The position numbers and the translations under genes were made by a program. Below the pieces are notes generated by a model. It made no database searches and was not told where the DNA came from. It saw only the letters and a program-made list of their open reading frames with translations. From positions 1-21,041 of the forward strand of contig CAZTRF010000015.1 of assembly GCA_964616495.1 (NCBI GenBank): 21,041 nucleotides of DNA, given 5' to 3'. Of the stretch, positions 1 through 6,032 are shown piece by piece (the stretch's first letter is position 1; every line of letters begins with the position of its first letter). This stretch comes from DAOSVX01 sp964616495. Lineage in GTDB: Bacteria; Bacillota_I; Bacilli_A; RF39; UBA660.

Positions 1-56
1 CAAGTAATATTCAAATGGCAGTAGAAGCAGCCGAAGCATATAGTAATATGCAATAA
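1..56 (+). CDS. 3' end of an unidentified gene (partial)
   Basis: The third frame is open from the window edge to a TAA at 54-56 and gives a 17-residue C-terminus, SNIQMAVEAAEAYSNMQ. A hairpin terminator follows directly, which fits a real gene end. The fragment is too short to assign a family. It converges on the minus-strand phosphoesterase gene. Confidence 0.6.
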   Translation, partial: SNIQMAVEAAEAYSNMQ

Positions 57-65
57 TATTTTAAT

Positions 66-100
66 AGTAAAAAGGTAGAATTATGTAATTCTATTTTTTT
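66..100. terminator. Bidirectional intrinsic terminator
   Basis: The A/T-rich arms TAGAATTA (76-83) and TAATTCTA (86-93) are perfect complements. On + the stem is followed by seven T (94-100). Read on -, it is followed by a T run from the A-rich stretch at about 69-73. It sits between two convergent genes and can end both; its 3' part overlaps the last codon of the minus-strand gene. Confidence 0.75.
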
Positions 101-971
101 ATTTATCTAAATTATTTATGTAATTGGTTACGTCCTTTAATATGGTAGTTGCTCTAGAAGCAATAAAACTATAGAAAAAAACTTTAAAGTCATTTTTAAA
201 ATTTAAAAAAGCATAGGTTTTTTCTTCCTCATAATCAAACCAAATACCTAGAAAGTTCTGTCTTTGAGAACGGATTAATTTTTCATACTCATTTAAATAC
301 TTAGTATCTAAAGATTCAATATAAGCGCTGTCAAATTCAATTTCTCCAAAGTCATGAGACTTTTTCCCATTTATAAGCCCAATTTCAATACCTTTACTTA
401 AATCAGTGGGAATAAAATACTTATAAAAAAGGTCTTTATAGTTATTATTGAACCCTAATAGGGTTACTAATTTTTCATCTCTTTTATGATAACGAGAACT
501 CATGCCAAAGTCCGAATCACTTAAAAAAGCCATGTATATTTGTTTTTTTTGCTCTTCACTAAAATTATAAGTATCTTTAAAAAGTTTATAAACAAATAAA
601 GAAACACAACAAAGAGAACTAAAAATAACGTTATTTAGTTGATAAGTATCTGGGTGATGATCAATTGCTCCGATTACCAAACTTTTATCACCAATAGATT
701 GAGTGAGGTCATTATGATCAACTAAAAAATAGCGATGATTAGGAATATCTAACTTTTTTAAGATTAATGGTTTATATTCCATACAACTGTTAATGATTTT
801 ACGGTTGTATTCGTCTGGATAGTTTTCTTCTATTACTGCGTAATTACTTTTTATTCCGTAACTATTAAATATTTCGCTAAGAATTTTTGATGAGACGATT
901 GTATCTACATCAGGATTTTTATGACCTATAACAATAATTTCCTTGTAATTTTTATAATTTTCTATGTTCAT
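99..971 (-). CDS. DHH/DHHA2 family phosphoesterase (family II pyrophosphatase-like)
   Basis: This 290-aa protein has the metal-binding motifs of the DHH superfamily: GHKNPDVDT (16-24), DHN (85-87) and DHH (104-106), and a later acidic motif SDSDF. The first motif and overall size resemble manganese-dependent family II inorganic pyrophosphatases (usually about 310 aa) and related exopolyphosphatases, which cleave phosphoanhydride bonds in the cytoplasm. The C-terminal DHHA2-like part is weaker: the Ser-Arg-Lys substrate motif of true PpaC enzymes appears as Ser-Arg-Ala (272-274), so pyrophosphatase activity is uncertain. The ATG at 971-969 has a Shine-Dalgarno AAGGTGA upstream and a good promoter. 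It is a monocistronic unit, divergent from the zinc-ribbon gene. Family membership is confident; the substrate is not. Confidence 0.8.
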   Translation of the reverse strand: MNIENYKNYKEIIVIGHKNPDVDTIVSSKILSEIFNSYGIKSNYAVIEENYPDEYNRKIINSCMEYKPLILKKLDIPNHRYFLVDHNDLTQSIGDKSLVIGAIDHHPDTYQLNNVIFSSLCCVSLFVYKLFKDTYNFSEEQKKQIYMAFLSDSDFGMSSRYHKRDEKLVTLLGFNNNYKDLFYKYFIPTDLSKGIEIGLINGKKSHDFGEIEFDSAYIESLDTKYLNEYEKLIRSQRQNFLGIWFDYEEEKTYAFLNFKNDFKVFFYSFIASRATTILKDVTNYINNLDK

Positions 972-988
972 AATTTTTCACCTTATAA

Positions 989-1016
989 ATTATAACATAA
1001 GAAAAGTAATTGACAA
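989..1016 (-). promoter_or_regulatory. Promoter of the DHH phosphoesterase gene
   Basis: On the minus strand TTGTCA (1016-1011) and TATAAT (994-989) are separated by 16 bases, close to the housekeeping sigma consensus. The start codon lies about 18 bases downstream of the -10 box. Confidence 0.75.
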
Positions 1017-1041
1017 AATATAAAATTTTCTTTTAAATAAA

Positions 1042-1070
1042 TTTACATAAAATATTCTATCTGTTATAAT
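1042..1070 (+). promoter_or_regulatory. Promoter of the zinc-ribbon membrane protein gene
   Basis: TTTACA (1042-1047) and TATAAT (1065-1070) are separated by 17 bases. It is divergent from, and lies only about 25 bases from, the minus-strand promoter at 989-1016. Confidence 0.8.
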
Positions 1071-1102
1071 AGTATATATAAGTGAAAGGAGGGATTTATT
1101 TT

Positions 1103-1630
1103 ATGGCTGAAGCTAAAAAAAGAACTGTAAAAAAAGCAACTCCTAAAACAGAGGCTAAAAAAGAATTTCAATTTTGCCAAAATTGTGGTGAAAAAATTCC
1201 TAAAGATGCTGAGTTTTGTATGTCTTGCGGTAAATTAGTTGGCGGAAAGAAACCAGTAGCAACAGCAACCACTGATAATAGTAAATTGTACAATATTTTA
1301 TCTTACTTGAATTTATGGCTAATTGGAATGCTTGCTGCAAAAGATGATAAAAATGTTCAGTTTCATGTTGGACAAGGAATTCTAAATACAATTCTTTATG
1401 TGGCTATTGTTATTCTTGGAGTAATTGTTAGAAGTATATTTGTTACTACATATTACAGAGGAACAATTTGGGAATATCGTGTTACAAGTGGAGTTGGATT
1501 AGCTATTTCTTGGCTTTTATGGTTAGTACCTGCTGCTTTCTCAGTAATTGGTATTATAAATGCTTATAATAATCAAGAAAAACCTTTACCATTAATTGGT
1601 AAATTATCATTTTATCCATTAAAAAAATAA
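1103..1630 (+). CDS. Zinc-ribbon plus DUF4870-like membrane protein
   Basis: The ATG at 1103 is chosen because AAAGGAGG (1085-1092) lies about 10 bases upstream; an in-frame GTG at 1082 lies before that ribosome site and cannot use it. The 175-aa product starts with a Lys-rich segment, then a zinc ribbon with paired cysteines C25/C28 and C39/C42, then hydrophobic segments at about 62-78, 92-115 and 131-152. The stretch with VQFHVGQGILN and the final IINAYNNQEKP resemble the DUF4870/TIC20-like membrane family. The role is unknown; the ribbon should face the cytoplasm. It forms a single-gene unit between its own promoter and terminator. Confidence 0.75.
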   Translation: MAEAKKRTVKKATPKTEAKKEFQFCQNCGEKIPKDAEFCMSCGKLVGGKKPVATATTDNSKLYNILSYLNLWLIGMLAAKDDKNVQFHVGQGILNTILYVAIVILGVIVRSIFVTTYYRGTIWEYRVTSGVGLAISWLLWLVPAAFSVIGIINAYNNQEKPLPLIGKLSFYPLKK

Positions 1631-1659
1631 GTTGACAACCATATAATGTCAACTTTTTT
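1631..1659 (+). terminator. Intrinsic terminator after the zinc-ribbon gene
   Basis: GTTGACA (1631-1637) pairs perfectly with TGTCAAC (1647-1653) across a 9-base loop and is followed by six T. It begins directly after the stop codon. Confidence 0.9.
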
Positions 1660-1664
1660 GTTAA

Positions 1665-1693
1665 TTGCAAAAAAAGTATTAGTATCGTATAAT
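1665..1693 (+). promoter_or_regulatory. Promoter of the small lipoprotein gene
   Basis: TTGCAA (1665-1670) and TATAAT (1688-1693) have a 17-base spacer, just upstream of a strong AAGGAGGA ribosome site. Confidence 0.75.
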
Positions 1694-1718
1694 ATAAAAA
1701 ACAAGGAGGAATAGTGTC

Positions 1719-2156
1719 TTGAAGAAAGTTAGTTGTCTAATACTTTTTTTATTGGCCATTTGTTTAAGCGGTGGCTGTGATGCAAATAATGAAATAAACA
1801 ATTCTAAAGAAAATGAAATAGATCATCAAGTAATCGTTCCTGCAGAGGATAGTCCAACTAAAGCTACTGAAGTAAAATGGCCATCTAACGAATATACGGC
1901 TCAAATACCAGAGTTTACTTATGGGACTAATGGATCGGTATATTCAAATGAAAGCGATGGCTTCGTTTATAATGCTTATGAAGTTTCTTTAGAAGAATAT
2001 AAAATGTATATTAAGGCTTTAAAAAAGCAAGGAGTAAAGAAAGACATAAGTGAAAGTGATTATCAATATTATTCTTATGTTGCTAATAATAGTACTTATC
2101 AAGTGGCTCTTAGTTATATAGACGGATATATAACTTTAACCGTTATTAAATTATAA
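1719..2156 (+). CDS. Small predicted lipoprotein of unknown function
   Basis: The start is TTG at 1719, set by the strong AAGGAGGA at 1703-1710; the GTG at 1714 is out of frame. The 145-aa product has a short basic N-terminus, a hydrophobic core (about 5-16) and a lipobox-like L-S-G-G-C with Cys20, so it should be lipidated by Lgt, also encoded in this window, and anchored outside the membrane. The mature part begins Asn/Glu-rich and then has many Tyr residues. No family is recognised. The lipobox is slightly atypical (Ser at -3). It is a monocistronic unit with its own promoter and terminator. Confidence 0.75.
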   Translation: MKKVSCLILFLLAICLSGGCDANNEINNSKENEIDHQVIVPAEDSPTKATEVKWPSNEYTAQIPEFTYGTNGSVYSNESDGFVYNAYEVSLEEYKMYIKALKKQGVKKDISESDYQYYSYVANNSTYQVALSYIDGYITLTVIKL

Positions 2157-2176
2157 AGCAGTTTACTGCTTTTTTT
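2155..2176 (+). terminator. Intrinsic terminator after the lipoprotein gene
   Basis: AAAGCAG (2155-2161) pairs with CTGCTTT (2166-2172) across the loop TTTA and runs into a T tract to 2176. The stem begins inside the stop codon. Confidence 0.85.
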
Positions 2177-2192
2177 AATTGTTTAATAAAAC

Positions 2193-2221
2193 TTGCTTTT
2201 TCAAAAGAAAAAATATATACT
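2193..2221 (+). promoter_or_regulatory. Promoter of lysS
   Basis: TTGCTT (2193-2198) and TATACT (2216-2221) have a 17-base spacer. The leader to the ATG at 2245 is only about 20 bases, which leaves no room for a T-box. Confidence 0.65.
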
Positions 2222-2244
2222 TTAAATAAATTGGAGATGATTTT

Positions 2245-3726
2245 ATGCGTGAATTTAGCGAACAAGAAATGGTCAGAAGAGAGAAATTAAATTTTTTAAA
2301 AAATAAAGGAATAGATCCTTTTGGACAAAAATTTGATGTTACTTCAGATTCAAAAGAAATTAATGAAAAGTATTTTGATAAATCTTCTGAAGAATTAGAA
2401 GAAATGAGTGAAAAGGTTGTTGTAGCCGGTCGTATTATGACTAAACGTGGTAAAGGCAAAGCTGGATTTATGCATATTTTAGATAAATATGGTCAATTAC
2501 AAATCTATGTTAAACTGGACAATGTTGGAGAAGAAGAATATGAATTATTTGATAAGGCCGATTTAGGAGATATTGTTGGTATTGAAGGCCTTGTTATGAG
2601 GACTCATACTGGAGAATTAAGTGTTAAAGCCACTAAATATATTCACTTATCTAAATCGTTAAGACCATTACCAGAGAAATATCATGGCTTGGTTGATGTT
2701 GAAGAGAGATTTAGAAGAAGATATGTTGATTTAATAATGAATGAGAATGCTCGTAAAGTTGCTTTTATGAGACCTAAAATTATTAGATCTATTCAAAATT
2801 ATTTAGATGGTTTAGGATACACTGAAGTAGAAACACCAGTGCTTGGAACTATTTTAGGTGGGGCTAATGCTAGACCATTTGTAACTCGTCATAATACTTT
2901 GGGAATTAATATGTATTTAAGAATAGCTACAGAATTAAATTTAAAAAGATTAATTGTTGGTGGTATGGATGGGGTTTATGAAATAGGACGTTTATTTAGA
3001 AATGAAGGAATGGATCGTAATCATAATCCGGAATTTACTACTATTGAAGTTTATAAAGCTTATAGTGATTTAGGGGGAATGATGGATTTAACCGAAAATA
3101 TTATTAGCAATGCAGCAATGACTGCTTTAGGAACTTATGATATTGTTTGGAAGGGCCATGAAATATCATTGAAAAAGGGCTTTAAAAGAATTAAGATGGT
3201 TGATGCCATTAAAAAAATAACTGGAGTTGACTTCAGTAAAAAAATGGACTTTGAAGAAGCTAAAAAACTAGCTGAAAAGCATGGTGTTTTGGTTGAAGAA
3301 CATTTTGGATATGGACATATAGTTAACGCTTTCTTTGAACAATTTGTTGAAGAAACTATTGTGGATCCAACATTTATTTATCAATATCCAATAGAGGTTA
3401 GTCCTTTGGCAAAAAAAGATTTAAAAGATCCAAGATTTACTCAAAGATTTGAATTATTTATTGTTGGGAATGAATATGCTAATGCCTTTACCGAATTAAA
3501 TGATCCTGATGATCAGTATGATAGATTTGAATCTCAAATAAAAGAAAAAGAATTAGGTAATGAAGAAGCAAATGAAATGGATATTGATTATGTTGAAGCT
3601 TTAGAGTATGGGCTTCCTCCTACTGGTGGAATGGGAATGGGAATTGATCGTTTAGTTATGATGTTAACTAATAGTGAGACAATTAGAGAAGTTATTTTAT
3701 TTCCTCAAATGAAAAACAGAGATTAA
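2245..3726 (+). CDS. lysS: Lysyl-tRNA synthetase, class II
   Basis: LysS activates lysine with ATP and charges tRNA-Lys in the cytoplasm. The 493-aa length is normal for bacterial class II enzymes. An N-terminal OB-fold anticodon-binding domain spans about 57-138. The catalytic core shows motif 1 around 167-199 (ending TEVETPVL), motif 2 around 246-275 with RLFRNEGMDRNHNPEF, and motif 3 near the end with GMGMGIDRL (464-470). The ATG at 2245 is preceded by TTGGAGATG. It is transcribed alone from its own promoter, with only a weak terminator behind it. Confidence in the assignment is very high. Confidence 0.97.
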   Translation: MREFSEQEMVRREKLNFLKNKGIDPFGQKFDVTSDSKEINEKYFDKSSEELEEMSEKVVVAGRIMTKRGKGKAGFMHILDKYGQLQIYVKLDNVGEEEYELFDKADLGDIVGIEGLVMRTHTGELSVKATKYIHLSKSLRPLPEKYHGLVDVEERFRRRYVDLIMNENARKVAFMRPKIIRSIQNYLDGLGYTEVETPVLGTILGGANARPFVTRHNTLGINMYLRIATELNLKRLIVGGMDGVYEIGRLFRNEGMDRNHNPEFTTIEVYKAYSDLGGMMDLTENIISNAAMTALGTYDIVWKGHEISLKKGFKRIKMVDAIKKITGVDFSKKMDFEEAKKLAEKHGVLVEEHFGYGHIVNAFFEQFVEETIVDPTFIYQYPIEVSPLAKKDLKDPRFTQRFELFIVGNEYANAFTELNDPDDQYDRFESQIKEKELGNEEANEMDIDYVEALEYGLPPTGGMGMGIDRLVMMLTNSETIREVILFPQMKNRD

Positions 3727-3754
3727 TTATAGTGATATTTCACCTAAATTACAC

Positions 3755-3782
3755 AAAAAAAGGTTTAACAATCTTTTTTTTT
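3755..3782 (+). terminator. Weak A/T-rich terminator after lysS
   Basis: AAAAAAAG (3755-3762) can pair with CTTTTTTT (3773-3780) around a 10-base loop and continues into T. It has almost no G/C pairs, so it is probably leaky. The loop contains the likely -35 box of the next gene. Confidence 0.45.
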
Positions 3783-3792
3783 GATGTATAAT
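3765..3792 (+). promoter_or_regulatory. Promoter of the large permease gene
   Basis: TTAACA (3765-3770) and TATAAT (3787-3792) have a 16-base spacer. The -35 box lies in the loop of the lysS terminator hairpin. AGGAGG follows, ahead of the ATG at 3812. Confidence 0.7.
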
Positions 3793-3811
3793 TTTATTAG
3801 GAGGAAAAAAG

Positions 3812-5488
3812 ATGAAAAAAGCATTTGAAAAGTTTGATTTATTCAAAATTGCTGGATTAAGCATCCTTGTTACAGTTTTACTTACATGGATAATTAAACA
3901 ATCTTCATTTAGTGGCACCGAACTAGTCGTGGGAGAAATAACTAGAATTGGTTTAAATGATTTTTGTACATATGCGCTTTTGAGTGTTTACTATTTTTCA
4001 ATAATAGTTACATTCTTATTAATTCTTGGTACATTCTATCAAGTATTATCTAAAACAAGCGGTTATCAAGCATTAATTGAAAAATTAACAAAAATATTAA
4101 AAGGAAAGGAAATCGCATTCGTTTTAGTAACATCATTCTTATTTGCGGTAGTTGCTGGAGTTAGTACAGAAGTTTATCAAATTGTAATTTTTGCTCCATT
4201 TGTAATTACCTTAGCTTTAAGATTGAAATTAGATAAAATAACTGCCTTTTGTATAACATTTGGTGGAATATTAATTGGTTTATTAGGGGCTACCTTTAGT
4301 CCATTAATATTAAGTTATTTAAATAGCTATTTAGGAGTTACTTATGAATCTGAATTAATTACTAAAATAATTATTTTCGGAGCTACCTATATTTTATTTA
4401 ATTTATTTACAATTATTCGTGTTGTTAAAACTAAAGCTGTTTTATCTAGAAAAGATTCTAAAGAAGAAATCGAAGATAAATTTGAAGTTACTGAAAGTTC
4501 TAAAAAAGGAACAAAAGTATGGCCATTAATAGTTATTTTAGCTGTTGTAATGGTTTATCAAATAGCCGGCTATATTAGTTGGGAATCAGTATTTGAAGTA
4601 AAATTCTTTGCTAATTTTAACGCCATGATAAGTGGAACTCTTTTAGGCAATTTATTGTTTAAATTGGTTCTTGCTATTGTTGTCTTTGGATTAGTAGAAT
4701 TAGTAAGATATTTAATTACCTTAATAACTAAAAAGAAGTTTAAATGGCAGTTAGGTGTTTGGATTGTTTCAGCAATTGGTGTAGTAGTGCTCTTAGATAT
4801 TTGCAGTGTTGCTGGATGGTTTGATTTTTATTCATTAGGATTTATCAAAAATCTAGTAACATCATTTACAGATTTGACCATTGGAGAAAATGTTATTGGT
4901 CAAACTCCAATACTTTCATACTTCTTAGGTACAAATAATGCTTTAGGAAAATGGGATTTATACACGATTCAATTAGTATTATTATTAGCTACTATAGTAA
5001 TTGCTTGGGTATACAAAGTTAAATTTGATGAATTCTTAGGTGCTTGTGTTGAAGGTTCTAAGAAAATGTTAAAACCAATTTTAATAATATTAATGGTTTA
5101 TACAGTATGTATCTTTACGGTAATGTTTCCAGTAATGCCAACTATTGTTGATGCAATTATGGGATTAGCTAGTAAGTTTAATATATTCCTAGCATCATTG
5201 TCTGCTTTAATAGCATCAGTATTTAACGTTGAAATGCGTTACATTACAGCTAGTATATTACCATACATAACAGCAACTTATACTGCTACTGAACCATCAT
5301 TAATAGCAATTATTTATCAAGCTATGTATGGATTTGTTCAGTTCTTTGCACCAACAAGTTTGGTCCTTATGCTTGGTCTTTCATATTTAGATATTAAATA
5401 TAAAGACTGGATTAAATATATCTGGTTGTTCTTAGTTGGACTTCTAGTAATATTAATAGGAATAATAGCTTTTATAGCTTATGTTTAA
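3812..5488 (+). CDS. Polytopic membrane transporter, YfcC/DcuC-like
   Basis: This 558-aa integral membrane protein has about 12 hydrophobic segments. A charged cytoplasmic loop (about 211-232) follows the first five or six, and shorter loops separate the rest. The pattern of a helical hairpin near the N-terminus, a central loop and a C-terminal half ending with FAPTSLVLMLGLSYLDIKY and a final helix resembles YfcC/DcuC-type permeases of the ion transporter superfamily, which carry carboxylates or peptide-like substrates. No substrate can be named. The start is supported by AGGAGG upstream. It is flanked by its own promoter and a terminator, and no neighbour suggests a pathway. Membrane transporter is confident; the family is tentative. 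Confidence 0.6.
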   Translation: MKKAFEKFDLFKIAGLSILVTVLLTWIIKQSSFSGTELVVGEITRIGLNDFCTYALLSVYYFSIIVTFLLILGTFYQVLSKTSGYQALIEKLTKILKGKEIAFVLVTSFLFAVVAGVSTEVYQIVIFAPFVITLALRLKLDKITAFCITFGGILIGLLGATFSPLILSYLNSYLGVTYESELITKIIIFGATYILFNLFTIIRVVKTKAVLSRKDSKEEIEDKFEVTESSKKGTKVWPLIVILAVVMVYQIAGYISWESVFEVKFFANFNAMISGTLLGNLLFKLVLAIVVFGLVELVRYLITLITKKKFKWQLGVWIVSAIGVVVLLDICSVAGWFDFYSLGFIKNLVTSFTDLTIGENVIGQTPILSYFLGTNNALGKWDLYTIQLVLLLATIVIAWVYKVKFDEFLGACVEGSKKMLKPILIILMVYTVCIFTVMFPVMPTIVDAIMGLASKFNIFLASLSALIASVFNVEMRYITASILPYITATYTATEPSLIAIIYQAMYGFVQFFAPTSLVLMLGLSYLDIKYKDWIKYIWLFLVGLLVILIGIIAFIAYV

Positions 5489-5490
5489 AA

Positions 5491-5515
5491 ATGGTACCAT
5501 TTTGGTACTATTTTT
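5491..5515 (+). terminator. Intrinsic terminator after the permease gene
   Basis: ATGGTACC (5491-5498) pairs with GGTACTAT (5504-5511), with one G-U pair, around a 5-base loop, followed by five T. Confidence 0.85.
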
Positions 5516-5540
5516 ATGTTAAAATCAGATAGGAGGATAT

Positions 5541-5960
5541 ATGAAAAAAATATTTTTAGTAATTTGCTTTTTGTTTTTAATAGCGGGATGTAATTCTAAT
5601 GAAACTAATAATGAAATGACTATTTCTTTAAAAGGAAATGCTACAACTGGTTATGAGTGGGGTTGCGAAGTTGCCGATGTTAAAGTTTTAGAGCAAAAAA
5701 ATAATGATTATGTTGTTGATTCAAATTCAGAAGATATGGTAGGACAGCCAGGTATTTACAAACTTACATTTAAAGCCATTAAAGAAGGATCAACCGATGT
5801 TATATGTAGTTATCAAAGAAGCTGGGAACAGGAAGAACCTATTTATCAGTTAACTTATAAGGTAAAAGTAGATCAAGATTTAAATATTGAATTTGAAAGT
5901 GTAGATGGTACATATTCAGAAACTGAACTACCTAAACCATCTATTGGAAATACTAATTAG
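5541..5960 (+). CDS. Chagasin-like (MEROPS I42) protease inhibitor lipoprotein
   Basis: The 139-aa product has a signal peptide with lipobox I-A-G-C (Cys17), so it should be a surface lipoprotein matured by Lgt. The domain shows the three loop motifs of the I42/chagasin inhibitors of papain-type cysteine peptidases in order: NATTGYEW (33-40), VGQPG (67-71) and an RSWE form of the RPW motif (93-96). Family members insert these loops into the active-site cleft of C1 peptidases. The partner peptidase is not in this window. AGGAGG lies 5-10 bases before the ATG. No strong promoter is seen; a weak TAAAAT at 5520-5525 may serve. Fold and lipidation are well supported; the target is unknown. Confidence 0.8.
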   Translation: MKKIFLVICFLFLIAGCNSNETNNEMTISLKGNATTGYEWGCEVADVKVLEQKNNDYVVDSNSEDMVGQPGIYKLTFKAIKEGSTDVICSYQRSWEQEEPIYQLTYKVKVDQDLNIEFESVDGTYSETELPKPSIGNTN

Positions 5961-5984
5961 TAATTAAAAAATAAAATTGTTAAT

Positions 5985-6032
5985 AAATCTCTCGTTTTGT
6001 GGTAGAATAAAAAAGCAAATGAGGGATTTTTT
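5985..6032 (+). terminator. Possible read-through terminator overlapping the uvrA ribosome site
   Basis: AAATCTCTC (5985-5993) can pair with GAGGGATTT (6021-6029), with one G-U pair, and is followed by T to 6032. The loop is long (27 bases) and contains the uvrA -10 box. The 3' arm contains the uvrA Shine-Dalgarno GAGGGA. It could end transcription from the inhibitor gene or mask the uvrA ribosome site in read-through mRNA. This is inferred from base pairing only. Confidence 0.35.
6000..6008 (+). promoter_or_regulatory. Extended -10 promoter of uvrA
   Basis: TG-G-TAGAAT forms an extended -10 element 25 bases before the ATG. The only -35-like hexamer, TTGTTA at 5977-5982, is 20 bases away, which is too far for a standard promoter. 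No LexA-type box (CGAAC-N-GTTCG) is seen. Confidence 0.5.

Noticed and set aside
1082..1102. GTG start of a longer zinc-ribbon protein
   Set aside because: The extension would place the strong AAAGGAGG inside the coding region; ATG 1103 sits at proper spacing from it.
2193..2244. T-box or riboswitch ahead of lysS
   Set aside because: The leader between promoter and start is only about 20 bases and lacks any T-box elements.
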